Part shown: piece by piece, positions 25,501 to 38,000 of the stretch
How the letters are laid out: every line of letters starts with the position of its first letter
How positions within the stretch are numbered: the stretch's first letter is position 1
From: Struthidea cinerea
Taxonomy: Eukaryota; Chordata; Aves; Passeriformes; Corcoracidae
Assembly: GCA_013397865.1 (NCBI GenBank)
Contig: VZTI01004555.1
Coordinates: 564,326 to 628,325, forward strand
Reading direction: 5' to 3'
DNA length: 64,000 bases
Program-made: the position numbers and the translations under genes
Notes under the pieces: generated by a model
What the model was told of the DNA's origin: nothing
Databases searched by the model: none
The model's input: only the letters and a program-made list of their open reading frames with translations

Positions 25501-28500
25501 CTTGCTGGTTGTAAACATGCACAGACTCAGGTTCTGCTTTCAGGCAATTCTTATTTGCATTGTCCCTGTAACCAAAGAAATTAATGAGCCTAACTAGCAG
25601 CAACATCTGAATATCCTTACAGTCATACCTGCATTATGAACAAAAATAATAATTACTCAAGAGCTCTTCATTTGCAGAGGTGCTTCTGTCTGAGTACAGA
25701 AGCACTCTGAATAACCAGGGGAAGTTGCAGAGCTCCCTTCAGCTTGCAAAGTGCTGTCCTCATCCTAAACCCCCTCTTTTTGACTGTTATTTTTGGCAAG
25801 GAGTACTGTGTTTTTCTGAAAATATTGAGGCTGTTGAATGCAGATTCTAGAGTGTGCAATGAATTTTGAATGCATCACCCAGGGATGCTGGAGAATCTGG
25901 GACACTTCAGTGTCACCTCCAGAGCCCAGACACTCTGGGTCAGCTTGCACACAAGGTGCCAGTGTCCCCACAGAGATGCTGTTGGAATTTTACCAGCAAT
26001 AACATGAAAAGATGCTTCACAAATCTGTGCCTAGCAGTTTTCCCTTTTTATTTCCAAACTTGCTTGACTGCTAATGAGAAAAATACATGGCAATGTAATT
26101 GCAAATGGAGGAGACTGTAGATTTGGCATGCTAATACTTTTCTGACATTTCAGCTGCCCTGAGGATCTACTTCTTTATGTTATGGAGCCGAGGGTTGGTT
26201 TTCTTTTCACAGAGTTTTTCTTTCAGTGGGGAGGTAAGTCATTAATGTTAATAGATCCTAAAATATCCACAGTGATGGAAAAGAAATGTTTTGGTTTAAT
26301 GTGTGCAGTAGAACTTGTGTGCAAATAAATAAAGTATCCAGGTTCATTAGCATTGATGTGTTAGCCTGAAAGCGAAAAAGAGAATATAAGCAGCCAATGT
26401 TGTTTGTCCCACAATCCATCTTCCATGTCACTGAGGGGAAAGAAACCTTTCTTTAATTTCCAATCAATCTTCCTGACCTTTTTACATCATTTGCATCCTT
26501 AAACAGACTTTTTTTGTTGTGAAGTTTCCCCTTGATATTTCACTTTAAAAAAATAAACAAAACAAAAAACCACAACTTTCCTTCAGAAATCCCTGCTTCC
26601 AAATGTCTCAGCTCAGACACGGGTCCTTACGGCCCCAACAGGAATACCCAGCATTTGCTATTTTGCCCATGAAGCAGCAATCCAAGGCTCTATTTAAAGT
26701 GGACCTGAAGTGATGTCCTGGGGTCAACCACACTGTTCATTCAGGCTAATAGAGAAGCCGGGACCAGGGGAGCTGATGGACCCACCCAGAGCTGGTTACT
26801 CAGTTTTTTTTCCTTACATAGCTTGAGTAATTTTTGGAGATACAAGTCTTAGTACTCTGCAGGATTGACTTTCCTACTTTATCTAGTTTTGGGTTTTTTT
26901 TCAGAGCTACATCTTATTTTTACACAGTTAGTAATAGATAGACCATGCCATGACCCCTTTACCCTAAATTAAAGATACACTAGGTACACAGTAGCAGAAC
27001 AAATAGAGATAGTTGATATGATGGAAAACACAAACACATTTACACATTCAGCATTCATAAGCATTCAGCTGCCAGTTACAGTTTGTGCACTGCTTCTGAC
27101 GGCCCAAGGAATTAGTCAAGTATTTATTTAAAAGTGTAAGAATATAAGGGCAAGTTAAAAAGGCTCAAAAGTTACTTTGTCAGGTGTGGCAACTGTTTAT
27201 ATTTAAGGGCAATATAAATAATATCAGTAAACAAGGCTATTGCAAGCATTGTTTTAAATAATGTACTGGACAAAACTGCCTAGCTTACTAGTAGTAGTCA
27301 AAAAGCAAATCTGGCTAAAAGATAAATAATACAAAACACTAACCATTACGCTTTGTAAAACATGCCCACTACCTCTCTGTTTCTAGAAAAAAAATAAGTC
27401 CATCTTTCACCGTTTCATACCAGTTTCCATTCTTGCAGAGAATTTTGTCAGGAAAGCAGAGACAGGTTCCCCAGCTGAGCTACCAGAAACAGCACACCAG
27501 TCTTCTCAGAAAGAAAGCACTTTGGCTTGAAAGCTTTAGGATCTGGCTTTGAGGATTTCACACCAACAAATAGCTATACTCGGATTTTTTGATCTTCATT
27601 CTGCTTGTACGCTGTTGGCAGCAAATCCTCACCCTGCTACCCAACAAAGAGTTCATCTGAGTCCATCTGAATTGCATTTGTGGCTGTAATTAATGGGGAG
27701 GGAGGGAGAGAAGGAGTGCAGAACTGCCCATAAAATACAGCTCTTAAAATTACACCCCACAGAACAGTAGGACCTGGCTGTAGAATCACAGGATATGAAT
27801 GAAGTGACTTATTAAATCATTCCTGACCCCAATTTCTGTGGGAAGCTGCAAAAACTAAAGTTTTGCGCATTTTAGATCTCAGGCTTCTGAAGAGTGAGAG
27901 GCAGCTTACTGACACACAAAAGAGGAAAAAGAATGTGCTGTATTTGTGATTGTTATCATGACACAGACTCAGCATTCAGACGCTTTTGGTGGCATTGAAG
28001 GGGATGGAAGTGGGCGAGGGGATCTTCCCAGACACAGTTGCTGCTCCTGCTTCTGCCCATCTCTACAATTTCCTTTGCCAGAAAGTGGTCTTGGGAAGTG
28101 GCTTTAAGGACCTGACATGCAGAATGTATCCCGTGTGAGGGTGTGCTGTGGGAAGTGATCATCAGTAGAATTATACGTGCTATACTGCCTGCTGAATCCC
28201 CCAAAGCAGTTAAAGAGCCAGGAGAATACGAGACTGTCATTACTCTGTCTCCCTCCCTCTGCTTTGGAGCATAAACCTCTGCCAGACACTCAGGCAGAAC
28301 AAAACACTTAATCAGTGTTAAGGACGCATCTGGTCCCCTCAGAGAGATGAGCTGTTCATTTATGCTTGTTTACAATATGTTTATAAACATTAGTGGACAG
28401 GAATAGATTACCCCAGTTTACTGCCACATAAAGAAGTCAGCTGCTTACGTTTCCCATCATATCTATGCGCTTTTCTTTTACATTACTCAAGTGGTACCTT

Positions 28501-29151
28501 ATGGCAAGTAATCTTCGTGAATTAGGCCAGAAATCAGGAGTGTGCCTGTAGAATTTATACTATTTTCCCTGTCATTATCTCTGAAGTATTACTTTTGGAT
28601 CAAACCCTTATCCATGATGTCTAATTTTCCTTGCCATCTCAATTGCTTTACTTAATTTTACCTATTTTTCCCTGTGGTCCACGAAGGAATGACATTGGAT
28701 TTATATTTGAGATGAAAAGCATATTGTTTGGACAGTAATGGAAAAAGTGGTATTGTGATGACACTTGCCCTTACATCAAATGTTTGTACCCAGCTAAATA
28801 AAGCAGCCTTTGTAAAGGAAATTTTTACTTTTATTTTATTTTAAAACAGATTTTCCACACATTCTCTCTCTGAATTACAAGCTGGAACTTTACAGAGCAG
28901 TGGCAAAATGGAGAGTAACTGTGCAGTTCTGGTCATGTACCAAACCACTGTGTCCTCTGAACTGGGGTGAGGACGTGGGGATGCCCCCAAGTCCTGGGAA
29001 GAGCCCTGCTCTGCCATTTTACATCTCAGTTCACCAGTTGGTCCCCCCCTTTTTCTCTCCATCTTCTGTTTGATTATGAGCTATTTAGGACTCAATTGTT
29101 CCATTTTAAGCCTTTGAATTGCACCTCTTGAGCCCTGATTTGAGTTTGAAA

Positions 29152-29212
29152 ATGATAGAATCATAGACCATGGAATGGTGTGTGTTGGAAGGGACTGTAA
29201 CAATCATGATCA
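29152..29212 (-). mobile_element. CR1 LINE 3' end fragment (minus strand)
   Basis: The plus strand reads ATGATAGAATCATAG, then 'atggaatggtgtgtgttggaagggact' and 'aacaatcatgatc'. This is the reverse complement of the CR1 terminus, whose sense strand ends in ATTCTATG-type octamers. Only about 60 bases survive, so the copy is severely 5'-truncated and old. Confidence 0.8.
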
Positions 29213-30490
29213 AGTGAAAGGCACAGCGACATTTGCAGCAGAATCCTCTCTCTTGCACACTTGCACAGGCACAGAGGCAGTTCTGGATCCCCAATATTTG
29301 CACACTGACAACTCCCCTTTCAATAAAGTGCACTGGTACCCTGGAAGAAAGATTTTTTTACCTTCCTATCATGAATCTGCCTGTACTGCTCACTATTTGT
29401 GTGCTTCATGTCAAACATCAAAGCCAGTGCAAGGCCAAAGGAATTTCCTGGCCTGTTTTCAGTGGCAGCAGGAAACAGGGTACCCCATGCCAAAGGAAGA
29501 GCCTTCAACATTCGTATCTTCATTATTCTCTGCATTATTGCACTGAGTGGTAGACAATTTTCTTTCGTTTGTTAAGTCCTTCTCCTTCTTTGGGTGGGAT
29601 ATTGAGAAAATTGTATTTGTTTGCACCTGCTTCTTGAGGGCTCTAATCTCCAAAGAATAAAACAAGCATTAGGGAGAAAAAAAAAGATTCTGATATCAAA
29701 CCACCCTACACACATGCAAAATGATCTGTTTGCAAGGTAAAATAGTGTGTAGACAAGATTAATTCAAGCAATTGTATGGACAGATTCTTGATTTATTTTT
29801 ATTATTATATAGCACTAATATGTATGCAAAATAAGTTAGGCTGAGTAATGCAGTGTTTCAGCTCTGAATCGCTACCAAGATTTGCACTAAAAGAAGCCAA
29901 ATAACCTTTCAAACAATTATTTCTACCTAAAATACTACAATGCTCCGTTTCACAACGGTAAAAATAATATGGAGAAAAAAGGCACTTTCAGATATCAAAC
30001 AAATTCATTTCAGATACATTGGCAATTTTCAAAAGGTTAAGGTACCAAAAGAAAATTTTTAAAAAGGACAGAGTAATGGTGGAGATCTTTCCTTGCAATC
30101 TCATTTTGCATGACCAGTATTTGTAGAAGTGACTACTAAAACTGAAAAGATCAAAATTTGTGATGCTCTTTATCTGAAGAACGTCTGTGGGAGATGGCAG
30201 ATTATGAATTGGGCCCTAAGCTTTACAATTCAGATACATGTTAGCAGCAGTCCTGGCCACATTACCAGAACAAATGAGTGCTAACACATATCTTGCTTTG
30301 TAAGCAGAAGTGTCTGCCACTCTTCATTTAGAGGCAGTTCCATTGATTTTGCTTTCAAATTAGAGGGTTGGCAGGGGCAGGATCCAACTCTGAAGGTTGC
30401 ATGTTTCTTTTGCACAGGCTCACCCTATTAAAATTTTCGGTCAAGTTGACTCACGGATACTTTTACAAGAAATGCCCAGTTGGGCTAGAA
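29213..30490. other. Unassigned non-coding DNA
   Basis: No gene or clear repeat is recognised. Overlapping plus-strand open frames of 106-123 codons lie just after the CR1 fragment (29175-29553), but their composition and overlap in two frames argue against coding. The remainder is AT-rich. Confidence 0.5.
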
Positions 30491-30762
30491 CTTTTCAGCC
30501 TGGAAAAGAGACAGACGAATATAAAGGTCTAGAAAAGCCTGAGTAGGCTGGAAAAGGTGGTCAGAGCCTGACTATTTACTGCCCCATCCTGTACTGGGCT
30601 AGTGGCAACCAAAGGAAGCTATTGAGAACCAGGGTCAAAGCAAACAAAAGCCTGTGATTCTTCATTAAGCCAGTGATAGATATGTGTGAGCTCTTTCTAG
30701 GAGTCACTGTGGATGCAAAAAAGTACTTGGAAGAGAGTTTTGTGGGGAATTACTAAAGAGAG
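30491..30762 (+). mobile_element. CR1-family LINE 3' region (plus strand)
   Basis: The interval follows a CR1-type sense consensus: 'ttttcagcctggaaaagag', a diverged 'aaaggtctagaaaagcctgagt', GCCTGACTATTTACTGCC, then 'aaaggaagct', 'caaagcaaacaaaag' and GTGGATGCAAAAAAGT. The canonical octamer tail is not seen, so the copy is internal or has a degraded 3' end. It is strongly diverged and non-coding. A plus-strand open frame starting at 30713 begins inside it and is probably spurious. Confidence 0.62.
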
Positions 30763-33700
30763 AGACAGATCATTTCAACCTCAGGAATTCCTAGGAGCTG
30801 AAAGTAGCTTGAGGCTGAAAGGTAACAGGAGAGAGCAACCCATGTTCTTACAGGTCAGATTTTGGACCTGGTGGAGAAAGGACAGAGCAGTAGGTGAACC
30901 CTTAATCCAAAGAGTACAGTTCTTGGTGTCCCTTGCTCTGGTATCCAGTTCCTTGCTTTTGCACATGACAGTGCCGCATACGTCCTTTGAGGAAGCCATG
31001 GAGACCTGTCTTAAAACCACCTCTGCTCTTTGCCCATCTGTCCCTACCCCTGTTCAAAACCATCAGACCCTGTTTACAAGAAATCTCCATGTATTATCCA
31101 TCCATAATTTACCAAGGGAGAATTTAATTGTGGCATTTGTCACAGTTCTGTCTTTTTAAAAATGTTTTAACCAGTGACTATCTATGGAGTAAAAAAGAGA
31201 TTTTCAGCATCACCAGAACATCCGGTTCAAGAGGATAAGCCCCACCCAGCTATTATGAGAAAGGATGTAGACAGGTGTTTTCAGGAGAGCCTTCCTAGCA
31301 GAGAGTGCCAAGGGATCCTCACGGGCTCTTGTGTGTAGTGTCCTGCATCCAGAGAGAGGCAGCAGCTCCCCATGCATCGTGTTCCCTGTTGGCTGCTCCA
31401 GGCATTCTGATACCTTTTCCTTTTTTTTAATTTCTGTTACTGTGGAGCTGTCTGACTAACAGTGAGTTATCTCCAGCAGGCATATGGAAAACCAGAACCC
31501 TCTGAGTCAATACCCTTTACTAAAGGTTCTAACTCTGGGGAGCTCTCAAGCTTTTACCAGAGGGTTGGCAGGTCCGGTGAGGATATTCACATCTCCCAAA
31601 TGCTGCTTCTGAAACTAATTTGAAACATGCAGGCTTAGTTGGGAATTCTAGTTTTGAAAAACTGTGTTAGTTTGACACAGGTTTTTTTTTTTTTTTTTAT
31701 TAAGAAGTAATGTAAGTTTAAAACATTTTAATTATAGTAACCTGCTTCATGCAGTGTGCAGAAAATTCAGGCACTTGGACTACCTAATGAGTAAGACATT
31801 AATTCTTAGAAACACCTTACACATTCCAATTATAACAGCATCAACCATTAAAAAAATCCATACTCCTGTGTTTGCTCTCATTTTCGTCTAATAATAGCAA
31901 TAGCGACCCCAGCACAGGGCATTCTCAGGGATTAATGACCAGCTGGGACTAATGGCACCCTTGGCTATACCTCTGGCCATAAATGCTTGTCAGACTACCA
32001 TCAATCCTCAGAAAATGCCCTACACCCAGATCATTGCTACTTAACCAGTAGTCAGAATGAAAATGAAAAGCAAATGTAGGGAGAGTTGTCAGGAATTTTC
32101 ACGTGGGAGAGTGTTTGCCCCTATCAGAAATCTTTGTCTTAATATGACAACGCAGCAACCCAATGACTAACACACACTGAGGGGGTTTCTGTGATTACTC
32201 CTTGTGCAGTTATTCCCCTCAACCACACATTCTAAGGCAGGAGATGTGAGGATTCAGGCTCACAAATGCCCCTAACCCTCTTCCTCCTGGGGCTGGACAG
32301 AGAGCAATGCCAGCTTTGGTGCTATCACTGACTCCTGTCCAAAACACAGCTCTGCATGACTGGCAACATCCAGCCAGGATAGAGCCTTTTCACCCCAGTT
32401 TTCTCAGGATGAACAAAGCTGAGAGCCTCAGCCTGGGTAAATCACCAGCATGATGTCGAATTTGCAGCACTGCTCTCATTTAGAGAAGTAGGAAGAGCAG
32501 CATTGTTTCAAGCCAGTGGTCCATACAGATTCATATTTATTTCACACTGGCATTCAGAGGAGGTGCATATTGAAGATTTGACCCAAGATCTCACTAGATG
32601 TTGTGCAAATTTTCAGCACATAGCAGCAAAAGCAATCCAAAACACGTGCCACTGAATTGCTGGAAATGCCAAATGTTTGCGAAGGCAAGTAAGGAAACAT
32701 GGGTGTGATTTGACTGACAACCAACTGCTGCCATTTTTACTTTTTGCTGACAGAATGACCCCAGGAATATTTGTGCTGGCAAAGTTGTAGGTGCAAAATG
32801 GGAAAATGAATTAAAGCTCAAGCTGGCAGGAAACTGCTTTCTCCACTCCCCTTAGGTATGTGTGGGTGTTCACATATTTAGAAACTAAATTAATAGCTCT
32901 GAGGGACTTTCCCTGGCTATTTTTCAATGAAAAATGTGGCCAGTTGGTTGGGGTTGTTTTTTAATTTTTGCATTTCTATATCACTAATTAAAACCAATAT
33001 ATTTTGGCCTGGAAATCATCAAATAGGGAAAAAAATTATTTTTCAGATATCCGTTATCAGAAGACATTTGAAGATAGGAAAAACGCTGCACATTTTACTT
33101 TCTGAGTACCCTCATTTCACTGGTAGCTTCTTGAGATTCTCTCACAAACCAGCGGTGTCCAGCTCTGACCAAAGCTTTTACATTTAATCTGCTGCTTCTT
33201 TCGCCGAGGGAAGGGATATCTCTCCATTGCATTTATCTTCTGATTATTTAAAATTTCTTCTCTATTTTCATAGCATTGGGAATCTTTTTCTTCCTTGTCT
33301 ATAGGTTTTTTCCTTGTCTATACATTTCCCACTGTGCGAAGGAAAGGGGAGATTTTTCTAATTATTCCTCCTAGGATATTGTCCTCACTTTGTCGTCCTG
33401 ATAAATGTTAAATACAAATGAGAGGGTGTGGGATGACATGAGAGACCAATGCAGAGCAAACACAGAAGCTCTTATTGAGATGTACAAGGAGCGTTCCAGA
33501 TAAATCTGTCCAAACCCCTCTGAATAGGAGTCCATCATCTCCATAGTTTGAATTCATTCATCTTTTCCTTTTGTGGGAAAGAAAAGAAGCTATCTAAATC
33601 AGTGGGATTAAGCAGTATTTTGCCAATTTACACTAACACCTGGCTTCTTTTAGATAAGGCCCAAATGAGTGTTAGCTCATGCCAAAGCACACCCTCAGAC

Positions 33701-33810
33701 TGTTGACCTAACTGTTTAAGTTATCATTCCTGAGATCTGGAAGAACAAACGCTGGAACTAATCCTCTCTATTGCATGTAACCTTATGCTCAGGCAGGCAT
33801 TCATAAAATG

Positions 33811-33842
33811 TTATCACCATCATGCGTTATCAACATCATGTG
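33811..33842. repeat. Two-copy 16-bp tandem repeat
   Basis: TTATCACCATCATGCG is followed directly by TTATCAACATCATGTG, matching at 14 of 16 positions. One of the changes is a CpG-to-TpG transition. It is a minor local duplication. Confidence 0.8.
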
Positions 33843-34995
33843 TCAAAGGACTTTTATATGTATTTTTATTATTATTTTTAAAGGAGAAACCAGAAATTAA
33901 TATCAACTGATCCAATCATAAGTGAAAGTATTGCATCACATGTATATGACAGGTTTTTAGTAGTCATTAAAACTGATGTAAGCATTGTATTATTCAAGGA
34001 ACAGAAAACTCTAGGGAGAACAAAATATGCAAAAATACCCCAGAAAATAAAGCAATAATCAATGACAGGGGGAAAATTGGCACATGGAAACCTGCCATAG
34101 TAAGCTTTGCTGTGCCTTGGGAACTCTTGGCCCTACTCTAATATGAACACTATAAGTAGCTATTTACACAGAAAATGTGAAATAAATGCACCTGATCCTT
34201 TGCTCTTGGAATTGGTGCCCTTTGAGACCTACATGAGAAGTTCAGGGCTCAGTCCTGCAGCTTTCTCCCTAGCCAGGAGGTTGCTACATCAGCATAACAT
34301 CAGCATAGCCCTCACCCAGCTCCACTTCATTCAATTTTAATCTATACCTGGCCGGGTATGCAAAGATGTCCTAATGCACGAGGTGCAATCCCTCACTGAG
34401 TAACACTGAACCAGAACATCCATATCCTTAAATCACAATAGATTATTGCTAGTTTGAATTGACTGGGATCTTGTCCAAGCAGGTGACAGCCAAAGGGATG
34501 GTGAATCATATCTGTGCCTATGAACAGCCTGTAGTGGGAAGTGGGAGTGTGTGAGGAAAAACAGGGAATGTAAAATAACCCCTATAGCTTATTGTCAAAT
34601 AAAAACAAGAGTAGTGTTAGCAGTCAGTGAGTGTTTGTCCAGTGCTTTTACTCTTTACAGCACTGTGCAACCCCTTGTCAGCTCTTGTATGGTCTGAAAG
34701 TACCTTTGCCTTCCCCCGGTCCTCTTGCCTGCTCCCTGAGGTTGGGTTTGTTGCTGGGAGAAGATGCTATCACAGCAATGGCTGGATATCACAGAAATGG
34801 CTACACTTACACAGAAATTTGCCCCCTTCTTGTTAATTACTCCTGCCAATTAGGGGTTTACCCAGGTTGGCATTACTGCACGAATAAAAGCCCTAGTCCC
34901 TCTCAATCAGATGGCATGTTCTCATCAAGCAAGTTCTTTCACTGAGCAGCTGCACCTCAGTAAGAAACTAGTACCCATGAAGAAAGCACCGTTGG

Positions 34996-35012
34996 CTAAT
35001 TATGCTAATTAG
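34996..35012. promoter_or_regulatory. Palindromic paired-homeodomain-like site
   Basis: CTAATTA and TAATTAG form perfect 7-bp inverted arms around a TGC spacer. Two TAAT cores in inverted array with a 3-bp gap are typical of cooperative homeodomain dimer sites. The motif is short and the region AT-rich, so chance occurrence is possible. Confidence 0.25.
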
Positions 35013-38000
35013 ATAATAGCCACCACCTCTTCAAACTGCAGGCTTGTCGCATCTCTCACTGGTATCTTATTTTATTTCAAACTGCGCTGAGGAGAATTTG
35101 TACTTTCCTGCCCTATCTCTCACGGGAATGCAACACTGACCTGCTTATAAAATCTCATTTCAAAGCCCAAGCCCAATCCTGCTGGGTTTTGGAAAGTTCA
35201 CTCTCAGGACTTGGTTTATCACAATTTAAGGAGATTATTTGACAGGAAATGTTTAAAAGAAAATTGAAGGAATACTGCTTTTCTGAGACTGGCTTACAAG
35301 AGCCACTAGAAGCTCCACTGCCTATAACCCAGTGAGAACACCATTTGTTCAAAAGAATGATTTCATGTTCAGAGGGAAGAGCTGATGCTGCCCTTTATGT
35401 TAAAGACCCCATTTTCATGTAATTCATACAAGACTAATTTAGAGCTGTAACTTATGGATTTAATGTCTTATTTGTTGGGAAGTGGTCTTCAAAAAGTGCT
35501 TTGAATCTATCCTCTTGTTGGATTCTGCAGCAATTTGTTGCCATTGATTAAAATAACAATTCCTCATTATTAACACTTTTAGAATTAATAGTGGAGAATT
35601 AACGTGAAGTGTGATTAGAGTGGGTTTCTGCTCACATCAAGTAGGATGCTGGTAGACTGAAAATGAACTGAATAACAGGAGGGATGATAAAGGCTTTCTT
35701 TATTTGCTTATTACAGTATCCACATCCAAGTTACACCAAGAAAAGATCATTTCAGACGTTTGTTCAGTAGATTGCACTTTTCTACTTCAAAGTCTGTCTG
35801 CAGAGGCTAAGAGCTTGCATTTTAGGGTGATGTCCATAAGAGAGCTCAGAGCAAGCCTGCTGTGGGGTTGGAGCCTCCACAGGGCCCAGCAGCCCTGCCT
35901 TGGCTGGGGAAAGCAGCACAGCTCGTCTGGAGCCCTTAGATGCTGCTTAGTTTCCAAAAGGAGGTCTACACAAAGGCTGAAGCTCAGCAGGGCGCTCCGA
36001 AGCATCTCTGCTATGGCACGTGTTTGGGGTCCACATGAGAAAGGTGTGGAAGTTGTTTATCATCGTTGCTGCTTTGTTGGGCTCAATAATGTCTTGCTGT
36101 CACTGATTAAAGTAACTATTCCTCTTTAACTTGTTTCAGACTTGCACACATTTTTTAGATGTTGTCAATGAGTATTTCTGCTCATTCTGTCTTCACAGGA
36201 GTCTTACAGCAATTGTTAGTTTTGTTAGTTTAAGTGTCTACAATTTCTGATAACTTTTAAGCACATTTCGGTTTTTTCCAGTTCCCAAATGGCTATTAAT
36301 TTTATTTTATTTGCAATGTTTTGACCATGCTGTATGAAAAGAGAAAACCATTTCTTTCAGAGCCACAGGTCACCATTGATACTTGACAGTCTAATTCCTA
36401 TTTAGATGATAACTTCCCAATTATTTAGCAAGTTCTGAGCTATATAAAACTTCAAACAGTGTGGGCTTTATTCCAAACAGACAACAGGCAAAGAAAGCGG
36501 CTTTTCCAAAGCGCTGAGACAGGGTGGAGGCTGTATCAGACCTAGCATCTTGTCCTCCAGCACACACAACCTCTCCTAAGCAGCATGGTCTGCATGATGT
36601 GAGTATTGCAGTTTTAACATGAACAGAATGTGTTGAAATCAGCTCTTCAGAGAGCTGAAGAACGTAGTGCTGCTAACCTCCATGTTGACATGCCTGACAC
36701 CACTGATGGCACTGGAGATCACCCGTGCGAGGTGCACAGAGACAGAAGGCACCTGAAGTTGGACCAACTCACAGTGCAGAAGTGAAATTCCTGAGTGTCA
36801 CAGGGACGTGGGCAGAGCAGCTCTGAGAACAAGACCTGACGAGAGAAAACCTTTCCAAAGCGCAGTTTAATCACAGTATTAAAAAAGAGTGGAGAAGAGA
36901 ACTGCTTTTCTATCCAGAAGTATTAGCTTCAGGCAGGAGGCCAACACTGTCCACAGGATTTCGTTTACCATCAAGTTCAGACACTAGCATGGTAAAGAAC
37001 CTATCTTTTTTTAATATTCGGTTTTCCATAGCATCCAAAACATTTATGAAATGCTTTCTACTGAAATCTGAACACCACTGTTACCAAATGTAGTGCTTTC
37101 AAACCTTCTGAGTAAGCTACATGGAAGTGTCCAACTGTATTCCAAATAGAACAAAATTATTCCTAAAGTTAATTGAAAAAAGAAGACCTACCCTCATTTG
37201 CATTCATAAAAAGCTAACCTGACATCCCAAAAGCAGCTATTATATGTCAGCATGTCATGTGCTTTGGGAATATCTGATCCAATTCGCAGCTCATAAATGC
37301 CTAATTAAAAAAATATATATACAACAATTTTAATTGGTTCATTGCATCATTTGTTTTTATTATGGTTTTAAACTCTTGCACAATAGTCAGGGCTAAAACT
37401 CTCTCAATTTGCAGGGAAAAAAAGAACTATGAAGAAGGATATTGAACAAAGATAAGTAGGAGTTCAATAATCACCATATGTACAGGGATAGATAAATGGC
37501 TGAGTGTTAGCTAGAATATAAATCTGGGATTTAATAAATCACAAAGTAGTTTGAATCTATCTGTGACATGTTTTTAAAATGCCTAAAGAGTCAGCGCAGA
37601 ATTAAAAAGTGGAGTCAAGTTTTAGGTCCACACAAAACTCCGAGCTGAAGAGTGCAATAGATATGTATGTGAGAGCACATTGCTTCTGGTTTAAAAAAGG
37701 ACAGAGAAATCAGAAAATTATTCTTATTGTTGGTTTTATCACTGTTGGGTTTTAGAATGCTGCAGGGAAGAAAGTTAAAGAAGAGATAGCTTATGGCTAA
37801 CTCAGTTTTTATCTGATACTTGATAAAGAAAATTCAATTCATAATTATTTATGAACCAACATCAAGGAGTTTATTACTTTGATTACTCACTAATCATTTC
37901 CCGTAAATGCAGTGACCTAAAAATCCCATATAATCAATAAAGTAGTAAGTTTCAGATTTAAATCACTGTACCTTGTATTCTTGAGTAAACCTTTGGGTAA

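Larger units (their letters stand above)
13752..29151. other. Long stretch of unassigned, mostly unique DNA
   Basis: No gene or clear transposable element is recognised across about 15 kb. It includes a 32-bp tandem duplication (16016-16079), an AT-rich block (18590-18815), a short hairpin (19550-19574), a CA/TG-biased patch around 21160-21300, an AT-rich segment with homeodomain-type motifs (23930-24270), and a plus-strand interval with good splice signals (26154-26233). Open frames up to 121 codons (22915-22550, minus) have no recognisable similarity. The content is compatible with intron or intergenic DNA. Confidence 0.5.

Noticed and set aside
27788..27800. AGAATCACAGGAT resembling a CR1 terminus
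   Set aside because: Only about 13 bases fit and the adjacent sequence does not continue as CR1.
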